Counted from the stretch's first letter, positions 1 through 10,000 are shown. The stretch: 64,000 bases of DNA from Bacteroidota bacterium (GCA_023424015.1 JAFAEM010000017.1:1-64000); one strand, 5' to 3'. The notes: generated by a model from the letters alone, not told the origin. Translations and numbers: made by a program.

Positions 1-1
1 C

Positions 2-127
2 GAGCTGAAAAGAAGTGAGGCAGCTTTATCCACACCGGCAAGCGGAAATCATTTACAAATTGAAGCGCAGCCGGTCGTGGATAAAGCGATGAAATCAAAG
101 AACACTAAATTTGAAAACTCTAACTGA
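2..127 (+). CDS. C-terminal fragment of an unidentified protein (partial)
   Basis: A frame open from base 2 to the TGA at 125-127 gives the last 41 residues of a protein whose start lies outside the window. The tail is hydrophilic (ends KFENSN) and has no recognisable motif. The other two forward frames close quickly. It is followed by 319 bases without a gene. I cannot assign a function, and a chance open frame is possible at this length. Confidence 0.35.
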   Translation, partial: ELKRSEAALSTPASGNHLQIEAQPVVDKAMKSKNTKFENSN

Positions 128-446
128 CACTGGTACTAAAAAAGGGGGAGCTTACAAAGGCAATAATATCGAGATCATTTATGTGATTTTAAGAGTTTAC
201 ACTTAGTTAATAATTTTTTATTTTTCTTTAGGTAAATAGACTTTATATTGGATTACCAAACGATGCAGCTGCGTCTAATTGTTCATCCAATCCAACTCTA
301 TTGCTTATGAAATTTCTCTCCTTCCAACTGCGTTTTAATCTGGCAAATTTCTACTACGGCAAGGTCGAGCAAATTTTCTGCTGTTGAATAAGTGATACAG
401 CTTGTATGTTTGTTGTTAATGTATTCTTCAAAATAACCCTATAGTA
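128..446. other. Intergenic region upstream of the RHS locus
   Basis: This stretch has no plausible gene on either strand. It is AT-rich, especially around 180-260, and ends with the candidate promoter at 384-412 for the chaperone and RHS genes. I see no clear hairpin terminator for the upstream fragment. Confidence 0.5.
384..412 (+). promoter_or_regulatory. Candidate Bacteroidota sigma-A promoter for the RHS operon
   Basis: A TTG at 384-386 is followed after 18 bases by TATGTTTG at 405-412, an exact match to the Bacteroidota -7 element TAnnTTTG with a spacing close to the usual 19 bases. Transcription would start about 30 bases before the ATG at 447. It would drive the chaperone-like gene and, 19 bp after it, the giant RHS gene. 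Confidence 0.5.
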
Positions 447-1013
447 ATGAACAAAAAACGGAAAGAATATATCTCCTTAAAATTTTATACTCGAACTTGC
501 GCGGCTTTACTTTTAGGAATGATATTAGTGCCGCCCTTGGAGGCCTTAGCCCAGCATCAGCTTACAGCTTCCGATAAAGTAACTAAGGTTGCCTATATCG
601 ATCACTCCCGGTTGAGGAAAGAGTTCAAGGAATTTGCTGCTGCCAGGCAAAAGCTGGCTGAAGAAAATGTTGCTGATAAGAAATCCATGGAGCAGGCCTT
701 GCAGCTTTTAGACAAGCAAACGAAAGATCAATTAGCGCAGGATAGCCTTAATGGTGGCGGAGGCCGGGCCCAGATAATGAGCCAGGACTCTTCCCGGCGG
801 TCGGAGATCATACAAAAAAACCAACTGGCGCAATCGAAAAGAAACCAGGATAGGATAACTGTCATGCAGGAATATGAACGGAAAATCAATGCTGCAATAG
901 ATGCAGTTGTTACTGAAGGCGGATTTACAGATATCAGGCCGTTCGCCAAAGATCAGCCTGATAGAAAAAGAGGAATTGAGATTACTGATTTGTTACTGAA
1001 AAAACTGAATTAA
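447..1013 (+). CDS. OmpH/Skp-like periplasmic chaperone
   Basis: The product has 188 residues with a Sec signal peptide (about 1-36, ending LEALAQ) and a mature part that opens with KVAYIDHSRL, the start typical of OmpH/Skp proteins. This is followed by a long charged helical region rich in K, E and Q. Skp proteins hold outer-membrane and exported proteins unfolded in the periplasm. The gene lies 19 bp upstream of the 2394-residue exported RHS protein and is probably co-transcribed with it, so a dedicated chaperone role is a reasonable inference. A truncated copy of its 5-prime end, including the bases before the ATG, recurs at 10053-10168. Confidence 0.75.
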   Translation: MNKKRKEYISLKFYTRTCAALLLGMILVPPLEALAQHQLTASDKVTKVAYIDHSRLRKEFKEFAAARQKLAEENVADKKSMEQALQLLDKQTKDQLAQDSLNGGGGRAQIMSQDSSRRSEIIQKNQLAQSKRNQDRITVMQEYERKINAAIDAVVTEGGFTDIRPFAKDQPDRKRGIEITDLLLKKLN

Positions 1014-1032
1014 TACAAACTAGCCTGCCATT

Positions 1033-4000
1033 ATGAGAAAGAATCGTTCTTTCACCATATCATATATTCATACCGTATCTATAGCATTAATTGGGATGCT
1101 CCTCTCCTCGTTTTCCGCCCGGGCCCAATGCTATGAAAATTTTGATGTATACAAGATATATCCTTACGGACTGCTCTGCTCCCCACAGACTGCTACGCTT
1201 CGGGCGGAATACTATTCAGGCGGGTCGCCTGTGGAAGGCGAGTTTCGCTGGTACGCCAACAATGAACCGAGACAAATTCCCTTACAAACAAATTATGTTT
1301 CCTCCTGGGGTTTGTTGACGGCTGACTACAGCATATTCGCTAACCATGGGACAAGTGTATGGGTTAGTTTCTATAACTACAATACCGGTTGTGAGTCATA
1401 TAGAACGCCATATACCTTTTATGTCAGCAGTACTCCTTCGGTTATCCAGGATTATGCTAAAAAGTGCAGGAATGAAGTGGCTAAAGTGCAACTTAGCAGC
1501 AACCTGACTGGCGTTACTTTTCAATTGTATGAGTTATTTGAATATTACGATCCTGTTTATGGAACGGTTCAGGACTATCAAATGATACAAAACAACAGCA
1601 CCGGGTATTTTGAGATCACTGGCTTCAATCCTGGCGAAGCAGATAAATATTATGCAAAAGCTTATCATCCCTCTGGTTGTTCTATGCCTTTTTACTACCA
1701 GCTATGGTTTGACGTGATCACAGCGACTGGTCCCTCTGTGGCAGGGAATTTATCTGTAACACAGGGGTCGTCCACCACGTTAACAGCAAGCGGTGCTGCT
1801 CCCTATTTCAAATGGTATGATGCTGGCGGAAATTTAGTATATAACGGATCACAATTTCCTACGCCTACCAGCCTTGCAGCCGGCACTTATACATACCAGG
1901 TAAAAGGTATAAGTAGTGATGGCACTTGTTTAACAGATCCAACATTGGTAGTAGTGTCTGTATTGTCACCACCTGTAACCTATACGCCATTATTCACCAG
2001 TTCCGATTTCACAAAAACGATCGATCTCACCAGGCCTGTAGGAACGGTAGCTGGTTCCCCCGGCATTACTTCTTCCGGGGGCGTTGGCTATTCGATTCCT
2101 GTGTATGCTCCACCCGGAACAAATGGAATGCAACCTTCTGTCAGCATTACTTATAATTCGCAGGGTTCATCTGGTATAGCCGGATGGGGATGGAATATTT
2201 CAGGTTTATCAGTGATAAGCCGTACCGGTAAAAACATTTATCATGATGGTGTTGCAGCTCCCCTTACTTATACTAGTTCTGACGCATTCCTGCTGGATGG
2301 TATGCGTCTCAACGTCATCACGGGCTCAAATGGGGCTAACGGGACTGTCTATGCGACCGAAGCCGAATCATTTGCCAAAATAATCTCTAATACAGCAGGA
2401 TCAGCCAATAACCCGGACTGGTTTAAAGTCACCGCCAAAGACGGAAGTATCATGGAGTTTGGCAATACAGCGGATTCCCGGGTAATGACCGAAAACGGGT
2501 CAAGTGTAATGCTTTGGCGATTGAACAGGGTGCAGGACATTAACGGAAATTATATTGACTTTGTTTATGATAACAACCTTCGCGACAGCCGGATCAAAAC
2601 AATTAAATACACCGGCAATATCAATACAGGCTTAACACCATATAACACTGTCAGCTTTGAATATAAGCTCCGTACCGATAAAAATGCCAGTTATGATGCT
2701 GGTGGGTCTTTATCATCCCAACATTTGTTAGATAAAATAACCGTTACCGTCGATGATAATACAATAGTTAAAAACTACCAGTTCAACTATGGTTTTGATA
2801 ATGTCAATTCTTTATTGAAAGAAGTAGTTGAATCAACAAATGATGGAACTGCTTTAAATTCAACTATATTTTTATATGGAGATCAACCTCAGAATATAGT
2901 TGCTGTGTCGACAACAGCGCTTACAGGGGAATATGATTTTTTTGCCGGCGATTATGATGCTGATGGGAAAGCAGATTTGTTAGCAGCAAAAAGCTATTTC
3001 GATAACGATGCTCATACAAGGTTGCACACAGAGTATTCATTAGTAAGCGATGTAAATCAAAGTGGATATAACCTTCTATATACAAAGACGCTTCCTCAAA
3101 ATGTTTCATCTGAAGTAATTTCAGATAAAAAGCATTTTAGTTTTTTGAATTCCGATTACAATGGAGATGGAAGGGACGATGTAATGCAGATAAATTCGAC
3201 TGTAGAGCAATTAAACTGCTATGTAAACTATCGCAGAATAATTAATGGAGTGGTCATTAATTATACAAAAAACTTTAATCCGCAAACCTCGTATTTTGAC
3301 TACGACACACAGTCGTTACCTTATCCAGTGGACGGCTTGGGATACTCCTATCAGGTTGTTTCAGGCACCGGGAGTTTCTTTATCCCTGGCGATTTTGATG
3401 GAGATGGCAACCAGGATTATATTTTGTTTCTGGCAAAGAAAAGACTGACTGGTGCATGCGGAACTGACCAACTACCTTTCTATGATTTCGATTTCAAAGG
3501 TTTTATTACCAGCCCAGGTACAAACGAAATAAATATCGAGATCGCAAATTTTGGTTTTGATTATAATCCACATGGAGAAGAATATTATGCAGGAACTTTT
3601 GCTAACGCCGATGCAATAAATGTTTTGGATTTCGATGGAGACGGAAAAATGGAAATATTGGTTACAAAAAACGGAACAAGTTATGTTCTAGCCATTCAAA
3701 GAGTCTCAGTGGCTACAGGCTATTCCTTTGCGGCTTCAGTTATTTATACAACTACAGAAGTTGCAAAAGATAATCATGTATTTCTCGGGGACTTTAACGG
3801 CGACAGGAAAACCGATCTTTTGGTAAGAAATAACAATGACACCTGGAAGATATTATATAGTACAGGCATTGCTTTTTCCGCCACTCCTTTTACGTTTAAT
3901 CAGTCCGTTAGTTTTAACGGAAACAATACTGATCATATTTTACAAGTTTCAGATTTCAACGGTGATGGTAAGAGCGATATTCTGCATGGATATATTGTTA

Positions 4001-7000
4001 ATGGTTCATCTCCTGATCAATCACTGCTTTCGCTTTATTATGGCAAAGGATCATTAGCAGCTACACCTTTTTATTATGAGCAATATATTTATAATAATCC
4101 GATAGCCTATGGTAATTATGGTACGTCACCGGGGCTCGTACTTGGAGATTTTAATGGAGATGGGAGAGCAGACTTACTAAATCGATACAATATAAACAGC
4201 CCTGCTGACTTTATTTCAATTAAACCTTCGGGAAAAGAAACGCTTCTGGCAAAAGTAACCGACGGACATAATGTTACCACTTCTTTTGAATACAAATTGC
4301 TAACCGATAAATCTACCTATCCTTATTTTTATAATCGTACTGTTTCTCTCGATGACCCTGCCAACCAAAATCCCTATAATTATATACAACTTCCTTTGTA
4401 TGCAATTTCGTCAATGACTATACCGGATGGCATAGGAGGAAATAACACTACAGCTTTTGAATATGAAAATGCAGTAATTCACCGGGCAGCAAAAGGCTTT
4501 CTCGGATTTAAAAAGGTGACTGCAAAAAATGCTGTTACAGGCATTACATCCGTTACGGAAAACGAGATCAATAGCCAGTTTGCCGTGTCTTACAACGTGA
4601 AGCAAACAACACTATTAACTGCAACAGGCGAGCTTCTATCCGAAACACAGGCCACAAATACTTTTACCAGCCTTTCTACGGGCAATGGAGATGTACGCTA
4701 CCTGCAAAAAGTTGATAAAATGTTGAGCATTGACCATCTCAATGGCCGTGCATCCGAATCCGTGAATACCTATGACAGCCATGGCAACGTTACCATTAAT
4801 GTAAGCAAAGCCGGGGTTCTGTCGGGGACTACCGTTATTGCAACTGAAACTGCCACCACTACCACCGCCTATGGAACTCATAATACTCCTGTTCCGGCAA
4901 GACCTAGCAGCATCACCGTGGCGAACCTACGTACGGGTAGGCCTTCACTAAATTCCACTACAGTTTACACTTATACTGCCACAGGTCTTGTTGCATCAAA
5001 AAAAGATTTTAATGGGTTGGCAAAGGCCATCACCACAGCCTACACCTACAACTTCTTTGGAAACCCTTTGACAGCGGAAACCAGCAGCGCGGGGCTTACC
5101 AGCAGAACAGTAACCAATGTATATGATACGAAAGGACGTTTTGTATTAAACAAAACGAATAGTGGCGGCGGTCTTTCGCAAACGGAATCTTATACTTATA
5201 GCAGCCAGTGGGGGAAACCGCTTTCACAGATTTCAGGCGATTGCCTCACTACGTCTTTTGAGTACGATATTTTTGGCGGTTTAAAGAAAACCACTTTCCC
5301 GCAGGGCTTTTCGGTAAACAGCTCATTGGTTTGGGACGTTTCAGATGACAATGTGTATTATATCCTTACCGATTATCCCGGCGGCAGCCCCGACACCAAA
5401 ACCTGGTATGACAGGCTGGGCCGTGAAACCAAAACACAGACTGTCGGTTTTGGTGGCCAATGGCTTACCCGTCAAACCACCTATAATGCGAAAGGGCATA
5501 CGGTCACGCAAACCAATGATTATTATACAGCCGAAACGCCGCTCACAACTACGTTTACTTATGATGTATACGGAAGGCCCATTTCCTCGGCTAATACATT
5601 GGCTACCGTTACCAACACTTACACTAAATTGAGCAACGGCCAGGTAAAGGTAGCTGTAACCAGCAGCGGGCAAACCACTTCAAAGACCACTGATGCCGCG
5701 GGAAGGGTAATAACGGCAACCGACAACGGCGGTTCGCTAACCTTTGTGTATGACAGCCGGGGCAACCAAACCCAGGTGAAGCACGGCAGCACTGTTTTAA
5801 TCACTTCTGTATTTGATATTTATGGCCGGCAAACCAGTCTGTCAGATAAAAATGCCGGTCTCGTCACTTATGTATATGATGCATATGGTCAACTGACACA
5901 GCAAACTGATGCCAAAGGCAATAGCTATACCATGCTCTATGACGGGTTTGGCCGCATCACCAGCCGCACCGGTCCCGAGGGCGCCACTACCTATGAATAT
6001 TATACAGCCGGCAATTGCATTAATAACAGTCCTGTCAAGATCACGGGGTTCAACGGCGTTAAAAAGGAGTACACTTACGACCCGTATAATCGGCCGGCCA
6101 CCGAAAAGGTAACGATAGACGGAACAGCCTATACCACTTCATTTACTTACAACACTTACAACGCTTTAACCAGGACCGTGTATCCGTCTGGCATAGAAGA
6201 AAATAGAACCTATGATGCCAATGGTGGTTTGTTGACGGTAACGGGTGGCAATGCCGGGTCGCCGGTTACCCTGTTCACTGCCACGGCTGTCAATGGCTTT
6301 GGCCAATACACCGACTTTACGCTTGGCAATGGGAAAACGGCACAGCACACCTATCATTACGGCACACCTACCCGCTATTACACTGCAGGTGTGCAGGATC
6401 TGAATTTTACATGGGATTATGCCAAAGGAAACCTGCTGACCCGTAGCGATGCCATTAAAACCATCACCGAGAATTTCACCTTTGACAACCTGAACAGGTT
6501 AAAGACAGCCACAGTAAACGGCACAGAGCAATTTGTCATAACTTACGACGGTACGGCCAGTTCTTCCAAAGGTAATATCATCAGTAAAACCGATGCCGGC
6601 AACTATGTCTATAAAACGGATAAGATACATGCGGTAGCTTATATCACCAATCTGGCCGGTGCGCAAACGCCTCCTAACAATATTTCTACCATTGAGCAAC
6701 AGATCACTTACATGCCTTTTCTAAAAACAGCAACGGTTACCGAAGCGCCATACGGGTTGGAGTTTACTTACGGCCCTGATTATGAACGAGTGAAAACATT
6801 GTTGAAAAATAATAGTGTGCTGCAGGAAACAAGGCTTTTCCTGGGCAGTTATGAAAAACAAATAATTGCAGGTGGCGCTACCAGGGAAATACATTATATA
6901 AGCGGGGGCAATGGTTTGTGTGCCATTCTTGTTAAAGAGGCAGGTGTTGTAACGCCATATTATGTTTACACCGATCATCTCGGCAGTATATTAACTATTA

Positions 7001-8217
7001 CCAATGCGGCAGGGGCGGCAACAACCGAGCAAAACTTTGATGCCTGGGGACGTAAGCGAAATCCCGCCAACTGGCAATATGAAAGTGTACCGGCTACACC
7101 CCCCTGGCTATATCGAGGCTTTACCGGGCATGAGCATTTATTACAGTTTGCATTGATTAACATGAATGGGCGGATCTATGATCCTATCCAGGGGAGGATG
7201 TTGAGTCCGGATAATTTGAATACATCGCCATGGTACACGCAAAGGTACAACAAGTATTCTTATGCAATGAATAACCCTTTAAGTTATATTGATCCCGACG
7301 GAAATGATCCTGTAACCTTGGCAATAGTCATTGGAGCCGCAATTGGAGCTTATAGCGGTGGGTTGATAGCTAATAATGGACAATTGAATCCTGTAAAATG
7401 GGATTGGAATTCTGGAAGGACATGGGGCTTTATGTTAGGAGGTGCAGTAATCGGTGCTGGAGCGGGATATATTGGTGGTACCGTAGCTGCTTCAGGAATG
7501 CCTTTTGCCAACACTGCTGGAATTCTATCAAGTTCATTTTTTAATTCGGTTGGTATGAACATGTTAACCGGAGGCCAAATGCCTGTCTCAGCTGGTTTTG
7601 GTTTTGGATCGTATGGCTTTCAATCTGGCGAGTTTAATTATTTGGGTAAAAAGGGTAATTCATTCTTGACAAACTTTGGGTATACGTTTGGAGCATTGGC
7701 AAATTTGCAGGATATGGTAGCAGGCGTAAACGGGATTACCGCTGAATACAGGGCAGAGAAAGGTGGTGTACCACATGCAAGAATGAAAGGTGAGTATTCA
7801 GAAAAGGAAATTGATATTTCAGTAGCTCATGATCCGGCGCCTTCGGGATCATATAAATATGATGGGCCCAGTGACATAAAAAACAGCTTGGACTATGCGA
7901 GGTATTGGGCGACACACATTGTTCGTGGAAAATATTATGGAGAGTTGGGGGATAAATTTTCTAAGCTGCAATTGAATAACGTCAATGGTAATTGGCTTGT
8001 TTCAATGACAAGCCGCATCAAAAACGAAATTGGGATGTGGGGCATCGGAAAGCTGAACTATGGTACGTCGTTGTTTGGATGTCAAAGCCATGTGGCGCAT
8101 GCACTTTGGGGAGTAGGTGTCCCCACTTTACCGATTAATATTCATCCTATGGTGTTATACGCTCAGTTAGCGATCCGACAGGCAGGAATATTTGCTTCAC
8201 CGTATTTAATAAGATAG
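1033..8217 (+). CDS. Giant secreted SpvB/FG-GAP/RHS-repeat protein with variable C-terminal (toxin-like) domain
   Basis: The 2394-residue product reads as: signal peptide (1-32, ending SARAQ); Ig-like N-terminal region to about 320; SpvB-type domain (about 335-500); seven FG-GAP/VCBS calcium-loop motifs of type DxDGDGxxD between about 640 and 1050; many YD/RHS repeats (about 1190-2045); the RHS core YDPIQGRMLSPDN at about 2049; and DPDGND at 2087. After that point comes a roughly 305-residue unique C-terminus. This is the layout of SpvB/TcB-RHS polymorphic toxins, in which the repeats form a shell around the C-terminal effector. The tip has a glycine-rich hydrophobic start and ends with a Cys2350-x-x-His2353 stretch and His2371, compatible with a papain-like (NlpC/LRAT-like) fold, although that is only inference. 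No T9SS sorting domain is present. A lipoprotein gene starts on the last base of its stop codon. Confidence 0.9.
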   Translation: MRKNRSFTISYIHTVSIALIGMLLSSFSARAQCYENFDVYKIYPYGLLCSPQTATLRAEYYSGGSPVEGEFRWYANNEPRQIPLQTNYVSSWGLLTADYSIFANHGTSVWVSFYNYNTGCESYRTPYTFYVSSTPSVIQDYAKKCRNEVAKVQLSSNLTGVTFQLYELFEYYDPVYGTVQDYQMIQNNSTGYFEITGFNPGEADKYYAKAYHPSGCSMPFYYQLWFDVITATGPSVAGNLSVTQGSSTTLTASGAAPYFKWYDAGGNLVYNGSQFPTPTSLAAGTYTYQVKGISSDGTCLTDPTLVVVSVLSPPVTYTPLFTSSDFTKTIDLTRPVGTVAGSPGITSSGGVGYSIPVYAPPGTNGMQPSVSITYNSQGSSGIAGWGWNISGLSVISRTGKNIYHDGVAAPLTYTSSDAFLLDGMRLNVITGSNGANGTVYATEAESFAKIISNTAGSANNPDWFKVTAKDGSIMEFGNTADSRVMTENGSSVMLWRLNRVQDINGNYIDFVYDNNLRDSRIKTIKYTGNINTGLTPYNTVSFEYKLRTDKNASYDAGGSLSSQHLLDKITVTVDDNTIVKNYQFNYGFDNVNSLLKEVVESTNDGTALNSTIFLYGDQPQNIVAVSTTALTGEYDFFAGDYDADGKADLLAAKSYFDNDAHTRLHTEYSLVSDVNQSGYNLLYTKTLPQNVSSEVISDKKHFSFLNSDYNGDGRDDVMQINSTVEQLNCYVNYRRIINGVVINYTKNFNPQTSYFDYDTQSLPYPVDGLGYSYQVVSGTGSFFIPGDFDGDGNQDYILFLAKKRLTGACGTDQLPFYDFDFKGFITSPGTNEINIEIANFGFDYNPHGEEYYAGTFANADAINVLDFDGDGKMEILVTKNGTSYVLAIQRVSVATGYSFAASVIYTTTEVAKDNHVFLGDFNGDRKTDLLVRNNNDTWKILYSTGIAFSATPFTFNQSVSFNGNNTDHILQVSDFNGDGKSDILHGYIVNGSSPDQSLLSLYYGKGSLAATPFYYEQYIYNNPIAYGNYGTSPGLVLGDFNGDGRADLLNRYNINSPADFISIKPSGKETLLAKVTDGHNVTTSFEYKLLTDKSTYPYFYNRTVSLDDPANQNPYNYIQLPLYAISSMTIPDGIGGNNTTAFEYENAVIHRAAKGFLGFKKVTAKNAVTGITSVTENEINSQFAVSYNVKQTTLLTATGELLSETQATNTFTSLSTGNGDVRYLQKVDKMLSIDHLNGRASESVNTYDSHGNVTINVSKAGVLSGTTVIATETATTTTAYGTHNTPVPARPSSITVANLRTGRPSLNSTTVYTYTATGLVASKKDFNGLAKAITTAYTYNFFGNPLTAETSSAGLTSRTVTNVYDTKGRFVLNKTNSGGGLSQTESYTYSSQWGKPLSQISGDCLTTSFEYDIFGGLKKTTFPQGFSVNSSLVWDVSDDNVYYILTDYPGGSPDTKTWYDRLGRETKTQTVGFGGQWLTRQTTYNAKGHTVTQTNDYYTAETPLTTTFTYDVYGRPISSANTLATVTNTYTKLSNGQVKVAVTSSGQTTSKTTDAAGRVITATDNGGSLTFVYDSRGNQTQVKHGSTVLITSVFDIYGRQTSLSDKNAGLVTYVYDAYGQLTQQTDAKGNSYTMLYDGFGRITSRTGPEGATTYEYYTAGNCINNSPVKITGFNGVKKEYTYDPYNRPATEKVTIDGTAYTTSFTYNTYNALTRTVYPSGIEENRTYDANGGLLTVTGGNAGSPVTLFTATAVNGFGQYTDFTLGNGKTAQHTYHYGTPTRYYTAGVQDLNFTWDYAKGNLLTRSDAIKTITENFTFDNLNRLKTATVNGTEQFVITYDGTASSSKGNIISKTDAGNYVYKTDKIHAVAYITNLAGAQTPPNNISTIEQQITYMPFLKTATVTEAPYGLEFTYGPDYERVKTLLKNNSVLQETRLFLGSYEKQIIAGGATREIHYISGGNGLCAILVKEAGVVTPYYVYTDHLGSILTITNAAGAATTEQNFDAWGRKRNPANWQYESVPATPPWLYRGFTGHEHLLQFALINMNGRIYDPIQGRMLSPDNLNTSPWYTQRYNKYSYAMNNPLSYIDPDGNDPVTLAIVIGAAIGAYSGGLIANNGQLNPVKWDWNSGRTWGFMLGGAVIGAGAGYIGGTVAASGMPFANTAGILSSSFFNSVGMNMLTGGQMPVSAGFGFGSYGFQSGEFNYLGKKGNSFLTNFGYTFGALANLQDMVAGVNGITAEYRAEKGGVPHARMKGEYSEKEIDISVAHDPAPSGSYKYDGPSDIKNSLDYARYWATHIVRGKYYGELGDKFSKLQLNNVNGNWLVSMTSRIKNEIGMWGIGKLNYGTSLFGCQSHVAHALWGVGVPTLPINIHPMVLYAQLAIRQAGIFASPYLIR

Positions 8218-8804
8218 TGATGAAAATGAATTCAATTTTCACAAGATTATTCAGCGCATTCACGATTGTGATTATACTAGGAGGATGCACAGCCAAGAAA
8301 ATTGCTAAATTGCCGCTATGCAACAGCAAAAAAGGCGTGTTGCTTAAATATTCTAAAGGCTCTGCGTATATTATCTTACAGAAAGACAGTGCCTTCTATG
8401 AATATCGGGTTTTCGACAAGCCTTCCTATTTTACGGGATCTGATACTTTATATTTTGATACTAACTGCAACTGCTACACGGGGAAAACTTTAAATTTGGA
8501 AATAAATGGCTCCTCAAATTATTATGTCCGGTATTTGAATAATAAATATTCAGATAAATTATACAAATATGTTATTGCGGGAAAAAGGGAGTTAATGAAA
8601 TGGAATTCTTATAAGAACTTAGATAAATACAACACTTACGCAAAAGAAGTACATGATTCGCTTAATGCATTCAGGTCACGACCAGAACAGTTCCATTCCC
8701 TTTATAATGATTATGAAAAATTGCTCTATCAGGTTGGGCGTTTATGTAAGGATGATTTCGATTCGGTATTAAATACTTTTAAGAAAAAATACTCAATAAA
8801 ATGA
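8217..8804 (+). CDS. Lipoprotein, candidate immunity protein for the RHS tip
   Basis: The product is about 195 residues with a lipoprotein signal (hydrophobic stretch, then LGGC with the lipidated Cys near residue 24). The mature part is Tyr/Lys-rich with several Cys (DTNCNCY) and matches no family I know. The start is GTG 8217, or more likely ATG 8220 or 8226, and touches the TAG of the RHS gene, so translation is probably coupled. Genes in this position after RHS tips usually encode the cognate immunity protein. A lipoprotein would place protection at the membrane facing the periplasm. The role is inferred from position only. Confidence 0.6.
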   Translation: MMKMNSIFTRLFSAFTIVIILGGCTAKKIAKLPLCNSKKGVLLKYSKGSAYIILQKDSAFYEYRVFDKPSYFTGSDTLYFDTNCNCYTGKTLNLEINGSSNYYVRYLNNKYSDKLYKYVIAGKRELMKWNSYKNLDKYNTYAKEVHDSLNAFRSRPEQFHSLYNDYEKLLYQVGRLCKDDFDSVLNTFKKKYSIK

Positions 8805-8947
8805 CGGAAATACGATCAAGGACAAAAAGTTTTGATTTAAAGGCGAAAAATTGCACAAAATATTTCAATGTTTACCATTTCCATCCGGTGACTTTTTAGT
8901 AAATGAAGTGGATTTGTCATTTTTTATGAACATAATACTTAGTAAAA

Positions 8948-9431
8948 TGAAATTTATTTGGATTTTTTTTGATAATTATCGCACTCCGTCTTTTCGGTCA
9001 AAAGGAAGCTAAGTGAAAAAGCCGCAAAGCCTATTTCGGTCTCGGCGTAGGCCTGGACTACGGCGGCCTCGGCTTCAAAGGAGGATTTATTCTTGTAAAA
9101 GGGCTTGGTCTTTTTACCGGTGTAGGTTACAATTTTGTGGAGCCCGGTTTAATGCAGGTATCGATAAAAACATCTAACAAAAAAGTGGTTCCAATTATAG
9201 CGGCGATGTATGGCTCTAGTGCTGAAGTCACGATCAAAAGCCGCGGTCCTTTTGGCTGCGGCAATGATCACCACCGAAAAAGTTATTATGGCATATCTGC
9301 TGGTGCGGGACTAGATATACAAAAAGATAGAACGGAAACAAAATAAGTTTTGCAGCTTTAGTTCCCTTTCGCAACGCATCTTTCCGTAAGGACTATGATG
9401 AGCTTGAAAACTTAGTTGACCGAAAACTGTG
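8948..9431 (+). pseudogene. Decayed outer-membrane beta-barrel-like protein gene
   Basis: No intact gene covers this stretch, but a coherent protein can be followed across frame changes. It starts at ATG 8948 with a short hydrophobic leader and meets an in-frame TAA near 9010. It resumes as AYFGLGVGLDYGGLGFKGG and later GLFTGVGYNFVEPG. A 69-codon segment (9137-9346) contains KKVVPIIAAMYG and YYGISAGAGLDIQKDR. After a further shift near 9330 it ends as NKISFAALVPFRNASF to the TGA at 9431. Alternating Gly/aromatic strands suggest a small porin-like barrel. At least two frameshifts and a stop make it non-functional unless the read has errors. Confidence 0.6.
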
Positions 9432-9515
9432 ACCTGTGACTTTTAGTTTCGGTGTCAACTTTTTTATAAAGAACAAATCAAAAAATAAACGTTTTTAGCA
9501 ACGAAATAACTATTT

Positions 9516-9986
9516 ATGAAAAGAAGCTTTTTAACCTTGTTCCTGTTAATAATTGCAATGATGACATTTGCCCAGCAAATACCCGTTGGCAGTTGCGGCA
9601 TCGTCAATATTTATGATGCGGCCGGTAACCGGACTAAACGGACTTATTTTTGCAATAACGGCAGTGATCCTTACCCGCAGCGGCCGGCAGGACAAAATAC
9701 AACCGTTGCAGCCGACAGTTTGGCAAACCAGGCAGAAACGACAGAGTTCCAGGATGTGGATGCCCTCTATCCTAACCCCACTACCGGAATATTTTCTGTT
9801 ACATTCAGTAAGGCATTGGATAATACAACGATCCATATTTTAGATGCGGGCGGCAAAGCGATCAGGCAGGTGAAAGCAAACGGCAGTAAGGTTGACTTTG
9901 ATCTGTCGGCGAATGCCGCCGGTGTTTATTATGTACGCATTGAGCAAAACGGAAAGACCATTACAAAGAAAGTGGTGAAGCGCTGA
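9516..9986 (+). CDS. Small T9SS-sorted protein with one YD-like motif (copy 1)
   Basis: The 156-residue protein has a signal peptide (about 1-20, ending TFAQ), then a compact cysteine-containing segment with YDAAGNRTKRTYF, which resembles a single YD/RHS repeat. A linker leads to a type A T9SS C-terminal sorting domain from about residue 85 (LYPNPTTG ... GVYYVRIEQ ... TKKVVKR). T9SS would export it and attach or release it at the surface. A second copy at 14578-15051 shares 40 consecutive identical residues after the signal peptide, although the signal peptides differ. The pair brackets the orphan RHS tip. The function is unknown; a surface partner of the RHS proteins is a guess from context. 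Confidence 0.8.
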   Translation: MKRSFLTLFLLIIAMMTFAQQIPVGSCGIVNIYDAAGNRTKRTYFCNNGSDPYPQRPAGQNTTVAADSLANQAETTEFQDVDALYPNPTTGIFSVTFSKALDNTTIHILDAGGKAIRQVKANGSKVDFDLSANAAGVYYVRIEQNGKTITKKVVKR

Positions 9987-10000
9987 CGGCCCCGGTTGCC

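Noticed and set aside
5341..5804. Long frames opposite the RHS repeats
   Set aside because: They are shadow frames of the repetitive RHS coding sequence on both strands.
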